In this document: positions 44,743 through 55,097 of the stretch, piece after piece | Position numbering within the stretch: position 1 is the first letter of the stretch | How the letters are laid out: every line of letters starts with the position of its first letter | Assembly: GCF_020024835.1 (NCBI RefSeq) | Contig: NZ_JAHHTD010000006.1 | Location: 1 to 60,518 of the forward strand | Direction: 5' to 3' | Length of the DNA: 60,518 nt | Source of the DNA: Campylobacter sp. | Lineage (GTDB): Bacteria; Campylobacterota; Campylobacteria; Campylobacterales; Campylobacteraceae | Made by a program: the position numbers and the translations under genes | Notes under the pieces: model-generated | Told to the model about the DNA's origin: nothing | The model's input: only the letters and a program-made list of their open reading frames with translations | Databases searched by the model: none

Positions 44743-45236
44743 ATGAGCCTTTTTGGAGCAATATGCCTACTTGCTTTTTCTTTTCGGATTCTTTTTTGAA
44801 GAATCATTAGTGCAAATTGAAAAGTTTCAGGACGTGGAGCACAACCTGGCACATAAATATCAACAGGAATGATTCTATCTACACCTTGAACGGTTGAATA
44901 AGTATTAAACATACCACCTGTGTTAGCACAGCTACCCATAGAAATCACCCATTTAGGATCTGGCATTTGATCATAAAGTCGTCTTGTAAATTCAGCATGT
45001 TTTTTACTTAAAGTTCCTGCTACAATCATCACTTCAGATTGTCTAGGACTAGCTCTAAAAATAGTCCCAAATCTATCAAAATCATATCTTGAACCACCAG
45101 CTGCCATCATTTCAATAGCACAACAAGCTAAACCATATGATAAAGCCCATAATGAATTACTTCTTCCCCATTGGATTAGTTTATCAACCGTAGTTAAAAC
45201 AACCGGAGCCTTACTCATCTTTTGATACTCTGCCAC
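44739..45236 (-). CDS. nuoB: Complex I subunit NuoB (cluster N2)
   Basis: 165 residues. The tandem cysteines in GLACCAIEMMA plus those in GSCANTGG and PGCAPRPE ligate the terminal N2 cluster that reduces menaquinone. It overlaps nuoA by 22 bases. Confidence 0.98.
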   Translation of the reverse strand: MAEYQKMSKAPVVLTTVDKLIQWGRSNSLWALSYGLACCAIEMMAAGGSRYDFDRFGTIFRASPRQSEVMIVAGTLSKKHAEFTRRLYDQMPDPKWVISMGSCANTGGMFNTYSTVQGVDRIIPVDIYVPGCAPRPETFQFALMILQKRIRKEKASRHIAPKRLI

Positions 45237-45634
45237 TCAAATGCTCCTTTTTTATAAGCGTATAAAAACCCTACCCCAAGTAAGAAAATAAAAATAAAAA
45301 TTTCAACTAAGGCAAATAAAGATAAACCATATTTTGAAAGTTCAACACTTAAGTCCTTAAAAATTACCGCCCAAGGAAATAAAAATACCACTTCAATATC
45401 AAGTAAAATAAAAATCAAAGCAAAAATAAAAAATTGAGAATTGATTTTATTAGCTTGTTTAGAAACCATAGGACCACACTCATAAATTCCAAGTCCTAAT
45501 TTCTTTCTACTATGAGAGGCTAATTTTGAGCCTACCTTTGAAGATAAATATACTAAAGTAAAAAATATAATACTTGCAATAACAAGCATCGCAAATATAC
45601 CAAAATACTGATGCTCTATAGTTGCATGAGTCAT
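45215..45634 (-). CDS. nuoA: Complex I subunit NuoA
   Basis: 139 residues with three membrane helices. YECGPM and FALIFILLDIEVVFLFPWA are conserved. It is the first gene of the 13-gene operon; AAAAAGG lies 6 bases before the ATG. A TAGAAT box at minus-strand positions just past 45660 could be the -10, but I am not confident in it. Confidence 0.97.
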   Translation of the reverse strand: MTHATIEHQYFGIFAMLVIASIIFFTLVYLSSKVGSKLASHSRKKLGLGIYECGPMVSKQANKINSQFFIFALIFILLDIEVVFLFPWAVIFKDLSVELSKYGLSLFALVEIFIFIFLLGVGFLYAYKKGAFEWQSIKR

Positions 45635-45741
45635 AACAAACCTTTTTAAAGCATAATTAGAGGATATTCTACTTAATTTTAGCTATATAAAAACTTATTG
45701 ATATAAAATATTTTTTTAGATATTTCAAAATGAAACAATTT

Positions 45742-46416
45742 CTATCCTTTTAAGGTTATTTTCTTGTGATAAATATTGCTTAAAATTTTTTCCTGATGAG
45801 AAATAAAAATATAAGTTATATCATAATGCTTTTGAAAATATTTAAGATAGTTTAAAATTTGATAAGCTGTTGGCATATCTAAAGCTACAGTAACCTCATC
45901 AAGTATTAATAATTTTGGCTTTAAAATCAAAGCCCTAATTAACCCTAATCTTTGACATTGACCGCCACTAAGCTTTGAAGGTTTTAAATTTAAAATATCC
46001 TTTTGTAAGTCAAAAATTTCAAATAATTGAAAAATTTCATCTAAATTTGGTTTAAGATTAAAATTTTCATATACATCAAATATAAGTCTCTTAGCATTTT
46101 TATAAGGATTAAGTGCAAGTTTTTGATCTTGAAAAAGATATTGAATTTTCTTACGAATTTTTCTTTGTTCTTTAAAAGATAAATTTAAAATATTTTTCTT
46201 TTCAAAAATTATTGTGCCTTCATTTGCACACTCAATCATACAAAGAATTCTAGCTAAGGTGCTTTTGCCACTTCCACTTTCACCAGATAATAACAAATTT
46301 TCACCTTGGCATAAACTAAAATTCACATTTTTAAAGATGAAATTTTCCTCTTCTTTTAGATACCAATGTTTTTTAATTTTATAACTTTTACTTAGATTTT
46401 CAACCTTTAAAAGCAT
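45742..46416 (-). CDS. nikV: Nickel/peptide ABC transporter ATP-binding protein (NikV-like)
   Basis: 224 residues of the oligopeptide/nickel ATPase type. Walker A GESGSGKST, signature LSGGQCQRLGL, Walker B LLILDEVT, and H-loop FISHQ. It is short at the C-terminus, without the oligopeptide-binding extension. Together with its neighbours it matches the C. jejuni NikZYXWV operon that supports hydrogenase activity. It overlaps the next ATPase by 10 bases. Confidence 0.82.
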   Translation of the reverse strand: MLLKVENLSKSYKIKKHWYLKEEENFIFKNVNFSLCQGENLLLSGESGSGKSTLARILCMIECANEGTIIFEKKNILNLSFKEQRKIRKKIQYLFQDQKLALNPYKNAKRLIFDVYENFNLKPNLDEIFQLFEIFDLQKDILNLKPSKLSGGQCQRLGLIRALILKPKLLILDEVTVALDMPTAYQILNYLKYFQKHYDITYIFISHQEKILSNIYHKKITLKG

Positions 46417-47168
46417 TTATTCTCAATATCTAATATTTTTTTAATATATTTGTTTTTTGAAGAATTTAACAATTCTTCCATAGAACACTGATAAACTATA
46501 TTACTTTCTTCAAAAACTAAAACCTCATCACATAATTGTCTAATTAAATTTAAATTATGACTAACATAAATAATATTTGTAAATTTTGTTTTTAATTTTT
46601 TAAAAATATCAATAATCTTGTTTTCATTGTGCATATCAAGCGAGCTAGTTATCTCATCACATAATAAATATTGTGATCTACACAACAAAGCTAAAGCTAT
46701 CTGAACACGCCTTGCCATACCTCCACTTAATTGATAAATAAAAGAATGCCACAAAAAATCGTGATTTTTAAGCCCTAAACACTCAAAAAAATAAAATGCT
46801 TTTTCTTTAATCTGCTTTGTGTTTAAATTAGTATGTGTTTTTATAACTATATTAAAGTAACTTCCAATATCTACAAAAGGATAAAAACTTCCATAAACAT
46901 CTTGAAAAAGTAGATTGGCTTTAGCTCTTAAATAATTTAACTCCTTATTGTTTAATTTTAAAACTTCACTATCATCAAATCTTATAGTTTTAGCACGCAA
47001 AGTATAATTTTTATCAAAAAGTCTAATCAAACTTTTTAACAACAAACTTTTACCTACTCCACTTTTACCTATAATTGCTAGAGATTTTTTACTTTCAAGT
47101 TTAAAATTTATATCTTGCAATAAAAGTTTTTGTTTAAAACTCAAATTTAAATTCTCCACACATATCAT
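46407..47168 (-). CDS. nikW: Nickel/peptide ABC transporter ATP-binding protein (NikW-like)
   Basis: 253 residues. Walker A GKSGVGKSLLL, signature LSGGMARRVQIA, Walker B YLLCDEIT (with Cys where a branched residue is usual), H-loop YVSHN. The second ATPase of the pair, so the transporter probably uses an ATPase heterodimer. ATGA overlap with the permease gene. Confidence 0.82.
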   Translation of the reverse strand: MICVENLNLSFKQKLLLQDINFKLESKKSLAIIGKSGVGKSLLLKSLIRLFDKNYTLRAKTIRFDDSEVLKLNNKELNYLRAKANLLFQDVYGSFYPFVDIGSYFNIVIKTHTNLNTKQIKEKAFYFFECLGLKNHDFLWHSFIYQLSGGMARRVQIALALLCRSQYLLCDEITSSLDMHNENKIIDIFKKLKTKFTNIIYVSHNLNLIRQLCDEVLVFEESNIVYQCSMEELLNSSKNKYIKKILDIENKCF

Positions 47169-47947
47169 ATCTTAATATCCTCTTGTATATCATTAGCTAA
47201 AGCAAGTAAGGGCAAAATCAATAAAAGTATAAATACTACTGGAAAAATTATCATCCACCAAAATCCTAAAAACACAGCTTTGCTAACATCATTTAACATA
47301 TTACCTAAACTAGGAGTAGAAAGCTCAACCCCTAAACCAAAAAAACTTAGTGTAGCTTCTGCTGTGATAGAATGAGCTATATGTAAAATAAAAAGCACAA
47401 AAAGCAAATTTAAACACGCTGGCAAAAGCTCATTAAATAAAGCTTTTAATCTAGTGCTACCTAAGACAATAGCATTTTGATAAAATTCTAATTTTTGAAA
47501 TTTATTTAATTGATTATCAACTACTTTAGCAGCAAAAGCAAAATGTCCTAAAGCTATAATAAAAATCATACTCCACAAAGATCCTACTAAAAAACTTTGA
47601 AAAAACATTATCACAAGTAAAGATGGCAAAGCTAAAAGCATATCAAGCAATCTTGAAAAAAAAACATAAGCAAAAAATCTTGATATAAAAACATAAATTA
47701 GGGCAAAAATAATGCTTAAAAATGCTGCACTTACCCCTACAAATAAAGATACACGTAAAGCATATAAAATTCTTGAAAAAATGTCTCTTCCTAAAATATC
47801 TGTCCCAAAAATATAAGTTAGATTTGGAGGTATTTTTGCTGTATTAAGATCAATTAAGATTGGATCGTGCGTGCTTAAAAATGGAGCAAAAAGTGCTAAA
47901 AATATACTCAAAATAATAAAAAAAATATAAATTTTACGCACTAACAA
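47165..47947 (-). CDS. nikX: Nickel/peptide ABC transporter permease (NikX-like, DppC family)
   Basis: 260 residues with about five to six membrane helices. FGTDILGRDIFSRILYALRVSL is the DppC/NikC opening, and the ATPase-contact EAA loop region has EFYQNAIVLGSTRLKALFNELLPACL. It overlaps the NikY gene by 14 bases. Confidence 0.85.
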   Translation of the reverse strand: MLVRKIYIFFIILSIFLALFAPFLSTHDPILIDLNTAKIPPNLTYIFGTDILGRDIFSRILYALRVSLFVGVSAAFLSIIFALIYVFISRFFAYVFFSRLLDMLLALPSLLVIMFFQSFLVGSLWSMIFIIALGHFAFAAKVVDNQLNKFQKLEFYQNAIVLGSTRLKALFNELLPACLNLLFVLFILHIAHSITAEATLSFFGLGVELSTPSLGNMLNDVSKAVFLGFWWMIIFPVVFILLLILPLLALANDIQEDIKI

Positions 47948-48884
47948 ACCTCGGATTTAACATTTTGCAAATTATTTCCACAAGTAAATTTACGCAAACA
48001 ACAGCTAATACACTAAAGCACACTATAGCTAAAACTACAGGATAGTCCTTAAACAAAATACTTTTAATAACTAAATTTCCAATCCCATCATAAGAAAATA
48101 CACTCTCAACAACATAAGTGCTCATTAAAAAACCCACAAAAGAAGCTCCAAAATATGCTAATATAGCACCTAAAGAATCTTTTAATACAAAGTGAAAATA
48201 TACTCTTTTTTTACTAAGCCCTCTAGCAAAAGCAGCTTCTATAAAATTTTGATTTAAACTATCAATCAAAGTAGTTCTTACAAAACGCACAAAGATAGCT
48301 AAGTGTGAAAGAACTAAAGCACTAACTGGCAAACACAAATGCCATAAACGATTTAAAATATCATCTTCATATCCAATATCAGCTATAGCAGAACTTGGAA
48401 AAATCTTAAAAAATACACAAAAAACTAATATCAAAAGTAAAGATAAAGAAAAGGTAGGCAGAGCAAAAAAACTCATTGTAAAAAAAGTAATACAATCATC
48501 TAAAAGACTACCTTTATACATCACGCATAAAATTGCTAAAAATATAGAAATAAAAAACAAAATTCCAAAAGATAACACCCCAAGTATCAAGGTATAAGAA
48601 AGTTTTTCTTTTAAAATTTCACTTACCTTTTCACCATTTATTAAAGAATATGAAAAATTTCCATTTAAAGCCTTTAAAACCCAATTTTTATACTGATACA
48701 ACAAAGGTTTATCTAAATTTAAATTTCTCTCTATTTCTTCTTTTACTTTTAAACTAGTCCCTTGAGGCACACTAGCAAAAACAACACTTCCTTTTGCATA
48801 ATAAATCATCGCAAAGCAAATAAAACTTGAAAAAAAAAGTAAAAAAAACGCCCACAAAAGGCGTTTAAAAATCAATTTTAACAC
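47934..48884 (-). CDS. nikY: Nickel/peptide ABC transporter permease (NikY-like, DppB family)
   Basis: 316 residues with six membrane helices. The N-terminal FKRLLWAFFLLFFSSFICF helix and a C-terminal EAA loop (FIEAAFARGLSKKRVYFHFVLKDSLG) identify the DppB/NikB family. It sits directly against the binding-protein gene. Confidence 0.85.
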   Translation of the reverse strand: MLKLIFKRLLWAFFLLFFSSFICFAMIYYAKGSVVFASVPQGTSLKVKEEIERNLNLDKPLLYQYKNWVLKALNGNFSYSLINGEKVSEILKEKLSYTLILGVLSFGILFFISIFLAILCVMYKGSLLDDCITFFTMSFFALPTFSLSLLLILVFCVFFKIFPSSAIADIGYEDDILNRLWHLCLPVSALVLSHLAIFVRFVRTTLIDSLNQNFIEAAFARGLSKKRVYFHFVLKDSLGAILAYFGASFVGFLMSTYVVESVFSYDGIGNLVIKSILFKDYPVVLAIVCFSVLAVVCVNLLVEIICKMLNPRFVSA

Positions 48885-50420
48885 TTAATTTTTATTCCAC
48901 TCATATGCATTCCATGCAAAACCCACTCCATGATGTCCTAAAATATGAGGCTTAATACCTTCAATATTTTTAGCAAAAACCAAAGGATAATCAATATAAG
49001 CTATAAATAAAAATGCAGGGTCATCATATAAAGCTTGTATAAAATCTTTATAATATTTTTTTCTTTCTTCAAAATCTAGTGATTTTCTAGCAAGTTTTAA
49101 AGATTCATCTACTTTAAAATTTTTATAATGTCCAAAATTCCAACCACTTGAATTTAAAGTAGAATCTTGAGAACTTGCAAAAACTCTAAAAGTATGAAAA
49201 TCAGGATCATAAGGGCTACCCCAACCTATCAAAAAACTATCTACTTTAGTATAATCAAAACTCCCGCGTGGTTTAGCTACTGCTTTAGCCTTAATACCTA
49301 ATTTTAAAAATTCACTTTGTAAGATATTTACTAAAGCTATCCTTAAAGGATCTTCGCTCATAGCGAACATTTTAAAGCTTAATTCTTTGCCATTTTTTTC
49401 TAAAATACCATTTTTATTTTTTATAAAACCTGCTTGTTTTAAAAGCTCATTAGCTTTTTTTATATCATATCCATAAACAGGAAATTCTTTAGGGTTAGCC
49501 CAAGAATTTTCTAAAGGGTGATTTGCCACTTTTCCAAAAGAATGTAAAAGTGATTTCACTATGATATCTTTATCTACAGCATAATTTAATGCTAAACGCA
49601 CTTTTATATCTTTTAAAAATTCATTATCTAAATTAAACATTAAAGCACGATAATCAGCCGAAGGCTCCACAAGTACTTTAAAATTTTTATCATTTTGAAA
49701 ATTTGATGCTAAAAAAAAATCAACTAATGCTACATCTATAGATCCATTTTTAAGCTCAATAGCACTTATGCTTGGATCTTTGATATTTTTAAGTATGAGT
49801 TTTGGTGTTTTAACCTTGCTTAAATAATATCTTTCATTTGCTTGTAAAATCATATATTGACCTTGCTTCCATTGTTTAAGCTTGTAAGGTCCTGTGCCTA
49901 TTGGGTGTTGATTAAAATTAGTAGTGTTTAAATTCTCTTCTTTAAGTAGATGGTATGGTAAAACTCCTACGCTTAAAGCATCTAAGAAAGCAGGAAAAGG
50001 AGATGATAAAATGATATTAATATTATAATCATCAATGATTTTTATTTCTTTTACTGCATCAAAATTAACTTTTGAAGGAGAATTTAATTTCTTATCTTTT
50101 AGAGCATTAATACTAAATTCTACATCTTTAGCACTAAATTTAACTCCATCATGCCACAATACATCATCTCTTAAGCTAAATTCATACATAAGTCCATCTT
50201 TACTTACTTTCCAAGAAGTAGCTAAATCAGGAGCTAAACTCATATTTTCATCAAAACGAGTCAATCCAGAAAAAACTAATCCTATAGCCACATCATGATC
50301 TTCGCTAAAAAGTGGATTAATACGATCAGGTTCATTTTCTACAGCAATGACTATGGTATCTTTTGGAGTTACAGCAAAAAGATTTAACGCAAAAAAAAAT
50401 ATTAAAACCAATCTCAACAT
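48885..50420 (-). CDS. nikZ: Nickel/peptide ABC transporter substrate-binding protein (NikZ-like)
   Basis: 511-residue periplasmic SBP of the SBP_bac_5 family. MLRLVLIFFFALNLFAVTPKD is a signal peptide without a lipobox. WKVSKDGLMYEFSLRDDVLWHDGVKF and NQHPIGTGPYKLKQW are family signatures. C. jejuni NikZ is a nickel binder; the ligand here is inferred from operon identity. It begins 42 bases after lutC, with AAGAAAGG near the ATG, so read-through from the lut genes is possible. Confidence 0.85.
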   Translation of the reverse strand: MLRLVLIFFFALNLFAVTPKDTIVIAVENEPDRINPLFSEDHDVAIGLVFSGLTRFDENMSLAPDLATSWKVSKDGLMYEFSLRDDVLWHDGVKFSAKDVEFSINALKDKKLNSPSKVNFDAVKEIKIIDDYNINIILSSPFPAFLDALSVGVLPYHLLKEENLNTTNFNQHPIGTGPYKLKQWKQGQYMILQANERYYLSKVKTPKLILKNIKDPSISAIELKNGSIDVALVDFFLASNFQNDKNFKVLVEPSADYRALMFNLDNEFLKDIKVRLALNYAVDKDIIVKSLLHSFGKVANHPLENSWANPKEFPVYGYDIKKANELLKQAGFIKNKNGILEKNGKELSFKMFAMSEDPLRIALVNILQSEFLKLGIKAKAVAKPRGSFDYTKVDSFLIGWGSPYDPDFHTFRVFASSQDSTLNSSGWNFGHYKNFKVDESLKLARKSLDFEERKKYYKDFIQALYDDPAFLFIAYIDYPLVFAKNIEGIKPHILGHHGVGFAWNAYEWNKN

Positions 50421-50462
50421 AAAACACCTTTCTTAAAAAATTCTATTTATTCTTTATGAATT

Positions 50463-51113
50463 TTAATAAAAAATAATATGAGCTTTTTGAGATCCATGAA
50501 CACCAAAAACAGTTATTAATTCTATATCAGCAGTTCTTGAAGGACCAGCTATAAATAAAATATTACTAGGTAAAATTTCATTTTCACGTTTAACTAAATT
50601 TAAAGCCTCACTTATACTTTTTACTACATTTTCTTTTTTAAGTAAAATCACGCAAAGCATAGGAGCTAAAGAAAGCATTCTAGCTTGTTCTTTACTTGAA
50701 GTTACTAAAGCTACTCCATGAGAGCTCACTCCAGCTCTTGCATTTATTATAGAAAAATCGCTGTGAAAAACTTCTGCTCTTAAATTTTCTATTTCTTTAT
50801 CAAAACAAACTTTTTTATCAGCTCGTATTTTATTAATATCTATAGGTAAGCCATTTGGATATATCATACTTTTATAATCATAGCTAGCCACTATTTGATT
50901 TATTTTTTCTTCCAAATTTTCCCTAGTGCTTTCTTCTACTATGTATTTATTATCACTCATTTTTTGTTTTAATTCAGCTAACATATCATCACTTGTTTTT
51001 ATGTGCTCGATAGGATCTACGCTTGTTACTTTATCAAAATTTATTTTTGTATTTTTTATCCTAGCTAAGATTTCTTCTTTGCTTTTTGATGATATTTCAT
51101 CTATCTTATTCAC
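50463..51113 (-). CDS. lutC: Lactate utilisation protein LutC (LUD domain)
   Basis: 216 residues. The C-terminal LUD domain includes NARAGVSSHGVALVTSS, MLSLAPMLCVILLKKENVVKSI and FIAGPSRTADIELITVFGVHG, all LutC signatures. Works with LutA and LutB in flavin-independent, iron-sulfur L-lactate oxidation. It overlaps lutB by 8 bases. Confidence 0.92.
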   Translation of the reverse strand: MNKIDEISSKSKEEILARIKNTKINFDKVTSVDPIEHIKTSDDMLAELKQKMSDNKYIVEESTRENLEEKINQIVASYDYKSMIYPNGLPIDINKIRADKKVCFDKEIENLRAEVFHSDFSIINARAGVSSHGVALVTSSKEQARMLSLAPMLCVILLKKENVVKSISEALNLVKRENEILPSNILFIAGPSRTADIELITVFGVHGSQKAHIIFY

Positions 51114-52521
51114 AGCTTACTCCTTGTATTTTTTCAAGTTCCTCATAAATATCATACTTAACTTGCGGTAAATTTCTATAAACACTCCATTTTTTAATCA
51201 AAGGTAAGGATTTTTTACCTTTTTGTAAAAGCCAATTAAATTTATGTAAATTAGATATAGTTAAATTCCAAATCTTTGGTGAGGTAGCTATTTTTTCAAA
51301 AGCTTTAAAAGCTATAGCCTCGGTTTTATTAGGATTTATATCTCCAAAACTTCCTTGGCCTATTTTTGCTGCTCTTAATTTTCTTATAAGATCTGCCAAT
51401 GGTATTTTTACAGGACAAACCTCGGAACATCTACCACATAAAGAACAAAAACTTAGTATATCTCCATTTTCTTTCATACCAAAAAGATTAGGACTTATAA
51501 CTTCACCTATAGGACCTGGATAAACACTTTGATAAGTATGACCGCCTATTTTGTCATAAACAGGGCAAAAATTCATACAGGCTCCACATCTTATACATCT
51601 TAAAGCCTCATAATAATCTTTATCATTTAGCATTTTACTTCTATTGTGATCAAAAAGTATTATATGCACTTCTTTAGGACCATCTAGCTCACCTTCTTTT
51701 CTAGGAGAGCTTATAATATTGTTATAAGTAGGTATAAATTGACCTGTAGCTGATGGAGTAAGTAAAGATACCATAGTAGCTGCATCTTCAAAACTTTCCA
51801 TAACTTTTTCTATACCACAAAGTGCTACATGTATATCACAGGCAGTTGTGCACATTCTACCATTACCTTCATTTTCTATAAGCCAAAAAGCACCCTCTTT
51901 TGACATAGCAAAATTAACGCCACTAAGCCCCATCTTAAGACCTTCAAATTCACTTCTTAAATGTTTTCTAGCTATAGCGTTTAATTTTTCTGGCTCATTT
52001 TCTAAATTTGCTCCCAACTTTTCCTTAAAAATTTTACCAACTTCATAACGATTTTTGTGTATAGCAGGAACTACAATATGCACTGGTGTTTCATTATTTA
52101 ATTGAAGTATAAGCTCACCAAGATCTGTTTCTATAGCTTTAACACCTTTTGCTTCTAAATAGTGATTTAAACCTATTTCTTCACTAGCCATAGATTTGCC
52201 TTTTAAAATCTTACTTATTTTTTTTTCAATCATAAGATTATAAATTATCTCGCAAGCATTTATATCAGAATTAGCCCAATGGACTTTTATACCATTTTTA
52301 CTAGCATTTTTTTCAAATTCTAACAATCTATCATACAAACTAGAAAGAGCACTATTTTTAGCTTGTTTAGCCTTAAATCTTAAACCCTGCCAATCATTAA
52401 ATTTTTCATCTATAACCCTCAAGCGATTTTTTTGTAAAGTATGCATAGCTGATTTTAGATTCTCTCTCATTTGTGTATCGTGAATTTTTATATCTACTAT
52501 TTCTTCATGTGCGACTTTCAT
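51106..52521 (-). CDS. lutB: Lactate utilisation iron-sulfur protein LutB
   Basis: 471 residues. An N-terminal LUD domain (about 60-290) is followed by two 4Fe-4S motifs, CIRCGACMNFCPVY and CSLCGRCSEVCPVKIPL, and a C-terminal DUF3390-like tail. Part of the L-lactate to pyruvate oxidation system that feeds electrons to menaquinone. ATGA overlap with lutA. Confidence 0.95.
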   Translation of the reverse strand: MKVAHEEIVDIKIHDTQMRENLKSAMHTLQKNRLRVIDEKFNDWQGLRFKAKQAKNSALSSLYDRLLEFEKNASKNGIKVHWANSDINACEIIYNLMIEKKISKILKGKSMASEEIGLNHYLEAKGVKAIETDLGELILQLNNETPVHIVVPAIHKNRYEVGKIFKEKLGANLENEPEKLNAIARKHLRSEFEGLKMGLSGVNFAMSKEGAFWLIENEGNGRMCTTACDIHVALCGIEKVMESFEDAATMVSLLTPSATGQFIPTYNNIISSPRKEGELDGPKEVHIILFDHNRSKMLNDKDYYEALRCIRCGACMNFCPVYDKIGGHTYQSVYPGPIGEVISPNLFGMKENGDILSFCSLCGRCSEVCPVKIPLADLIRKLRAAKIGQGSFGDINPNKTEAIAFKAFEKIATSPKIWNLTISNLHKFNWLLQKGKKSLPLIKKWSVYRNLPQVKYDIYEELEKIQGVSCE

Positions 52522-53255
52522 ATTGAAACTCCTTCAAGGCGTTTATTTAAAAAATCATATAAATGTAAGGCTTTTATATCAAGACCCATTTTATTCATAG
52601 CACCTGATATATTCATTAAACAACCACCATCTGAACTTAAAATATATTTTGCACCGCTATTTTGTATATCTTTTATTTTTTCCATAACCATAGCATTAGA
52701 AATTTGAGGTTCTTTTACAGAAAAAGTTCCACCAAAACCACAACATTCTTGCTCATATTCTAAAGATACTAGCTCAACATTTTTTAGTCTTTTGATTAAA
52801 TTTTTACTAGAATCTATACATTTTTGAATTCTTAAAGCATGACAATTAGAATGCCAAGTAACTTTTAATGGATCACCCTTATCTTCATACTCTACTTTTA
52901 AAACATTATCTAAGTATTGGCTAAGATCAATAACTCTTGAACTAAACTCTTGAACTAAAGCATAATTTTCATCATCTTTAAAAAGATCTAAATAATCATG
53001 ACTCATCATACCAGCACAAGATCCACTTGGCACAACTATAGGATAATCTTTATCAAATAACCTTATATTATGCAAAGCTATATTTTTACTTTCTGCAAAA
53101 TATCCTGAATTAAAAGAGGGTTGAGAACAACAAGTTTGTTGTTTTTTAAAAATCACCTCAACCCCTTCTCTTCTCAAAAGTTTAACAGCATTTAATACAC
53201 TCTCTTGCATAATAGCACTACCCAAACAAGTAGCAAACAAATAAACCTTTTTCAT
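52518..53255 (-). CDS. lutA: Lactate utilisation protein LutA (CCG-domain)
   Basis: 245 residues with two cysteine-rich CCG domains: QQTCCSQPSFNSGY with PSGSCAGMM, then WHSNCHALRIQK with EQECCGFGGTFSVK. Typical of heterodisulfide-reductase-like cluster binding. It follows lctP by 8 bases and overlaps lutB. Confidence 0.95.
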   Translation of the reverse strand: MKKVYLFATCLGSAIMQESVLNAVKLLRREGVEVIFKKQQTCCSQPSFNSGYFAESKNIALHNIRLFDKDYPIVVPSGSCAGMMSHDYLDLFKDDENYALVQEFSSRVIDLSQYLDNVLKVEYEDKGDPLKVTWHSNCHALRIQKCIDSSKNLIKRLKNVELVSLEYEQECCGFGGTFSVKEPQISNAMVMEKIKDIQNSGAKYILSSDGGCLMNISGAMNKMGLDIKALHLYDFLNKRLEGVSI

Positions 53256-53263
53256 TTTTAGCC

Positions 53264-54919
53264 TTATTTTAAAATTATAGCATCAGGAATTATACCACTT
53301 AAGAAAAAAGCTATAATAAAAGTCCAGCTTCCTATTAAAATTACAAAAGCTATAGAATATTTTAAAGTAAATCTAAATAATTCTGATTCTCTTCCTACAA
53401 GTCCAACTGCTGCACAAGCTACTGCTATGCTTTGAGGTGATATCATCTTACCTACAACGCCTCCAACTGAATTTGCAGCCAAAAATAAAGCTTCTGAGAT
53501 ACCTAATTTTTGCGCACTTACTTGCTGTAAAGTTCCAAAAAGTAAATTTGAACTAGTATCTGAACCAGTTAAAAATACCCCTATCCACCCTATAATAGGT
53601 GAGAAAAATGCAAATGCATCACCAGTATTTGAAAAAGCTAGTCCCAAAGTAGTACTCATACCGCTATTTTTTGCTATAAAAGCAAAAGCTACAACTAAAC
53701 CTATCGTAAAACAAGGAATAGCCATATCTTTTAAAGTTTCCCAAAAACACTCACTTGCATCACTAACTTTGATTTTTAATATAAAAATACTCAACAAAGC
53801 AGCTATTAAAATAGCTGTTCCAGCTTGAGCTACTAAAGATATATTGTGATATGGTATGATAGTTTTTATTTTGCTAGCATCTGATATATCAGGACTTATT
53901 ATAGAACCTAATGCACTATCAAATTGAATACTAAATTGTAAAAAATTTAAAATTCCATCTTTCGCAAATAAAGCCTTAAACCAAGGTTGAGTCCATATGA
54001 TAATACAAATAATCAAAAGTATAAATGGCATCCAAGCTAAAACTACCCTTTTAAGCTCCAACTTTTGTATGTTTTCAAAGTCTTTAACATCATCTAATCT
54101 AAAAATATTACTTGGTCTCCAAAATTTTAAAAATATAGTGGTAGCAAATAAAGAAACTATAGCCGAAATAATATCTGGTAATTCTGCCCCTAAATAATTT
54201 GAGCTTAAAAATTGTGTAATAGTAAAAGATATAGTTGCTACAAAAATAGCTGGAAAAGTTTCTCTAATACCTTTTACACCATCCATTAAAAAAACTATGA
54301 AAAAAGGTATTGTTAAACTAAGTGGCACAAGCATTCTACCAACCATAGCTGAAACACTATGCTGTTCTATACCTACTAAATTACTCATAGCTATAATAGG
54401 AATTCCAACCGCACCAAAAGCTACAGGAGCAGTATTTGCTATCAAACAAAGTCCAGCAGCATATAGAGGTTGCAAACCAAGACCAACTAATAAAGCAGCA
54501 GTGATGGCAACAGGACCACCAAAACCTATAGCACCTTCTAAAAATGAACCAAAACAAAATCCTATCAAAATCACTTGAATTCTATGATCAGGAGTTATAC
54601 TCATAACACTTTGTTTGATAACTTCAAAAGACCCTGATTTAACAGAGAGTTTGTATAAGAATATAGCCGCTATAATAATCCAAGCTATAGGCCAAATTCC
54701 ATTAGCAAATCCTTGTATAAAGCTTGCTCCTAATAAAGACAAAGGCATATCATAAGCAAATAAAGCCACTAATGCTGATAAAATAAGAGTAAAAAATGCT
54801 GCTTGATATCCTTTGAGCTTAAAAAACACAAGCGAGATTAAAAAACATAATATAGGTAAAAATGCAATCAAAGCACTAAAGACTATATTATTAAATGGGT
54901 CATAAATTTGTTGCCACAT
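53264..54919 (-). CDS. lctP: L-lactate permease LctP
   Basis: 551 residues with 13-14 membrane helices. GSFLEGAIGFGGPVAITAALLVGLGLQP, FLTGSDTSSNLLFGTLQ and NSVGGVVGKMISPQSIAVA are LctP/GlcA family hallmarks. It heads the lctP-lutABC operon; GAAAGG precedes the ATG. It imports lactate by proton symport at the inner membrane. Confidence 0.97.
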   Translation of the reverse strand: MWQQIYDPFNNIVFSALIAFLPILCFLISLVFFKLKGYQAAFFTLILSALVALFAYDMPLSLLGASFIQGFANGIWPIAWIIIAAIFLYKLSVKSGSFEVIKQSVMSITPDHRIQVILIGFCFGSFLEGAIGFGGPVAITAALLVGLGLQPLYAAGLCLIANTAPVAFGAVGIPIIAMSNLVGIEQHSVSAMVGRMLVPLSLTIPFFIVFLMDGVKGIRETFPAIFVATISFTITQFLSSNYLGAELPDIISAIVSLFATTIFLKFWRPSNIFRLDDVKDFENIQKLELKRVVLAWMPFILLIICIIIWTQPWFKALFAKDGILNFLQFSIQFDSALGSIISPDISDASKIKTIIPYHNISLVAQAGTAILIAALLSIFILKIKVSDASECFWETLKDMAIPCFTIGLVVAFAFIAKNSGMSTTLGLAFSNTGDAFAFFSPIIGWIGVFLTGSDTSSNLLFGTLQQVSAQKLGISEALFLAANSVGGVVGKMISPQSIAVACAAVGLVGRESELFRFTLKYSIAFVILIGSWTFIIAFFLSGIIPDAIILK

Positions 54920-54950
54920 ATTTTTCCTTTCAGTTTCAAATTACTAATTT

Positions 54951-54961
54951 ATAATAACAAA
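54951..54961 (-). promoter_or_regulatory. Possible promoter of lctP-lutABC
   Basis: Minus strand TTTG-T-TATTAT, an extended -10-like element 32 bases before the lctP ATG. The 178-base gap up to the BCCT gene (54920-55097) otherwise shows only A/T-rich sequence without a clear hairpin. Confidence 0.45.
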
Positions 54962-55097
54962 TATTAATTCTATTAACACCTTAATTAATAAAAAACTTTC
55001 GTAATTATAAGTATATTTGTTAATTTATTTCACATTTTGACTTTAAATATAAATTATTATTAGTAAATTAGATAAGAACTTTACATTTTTCAAAAAT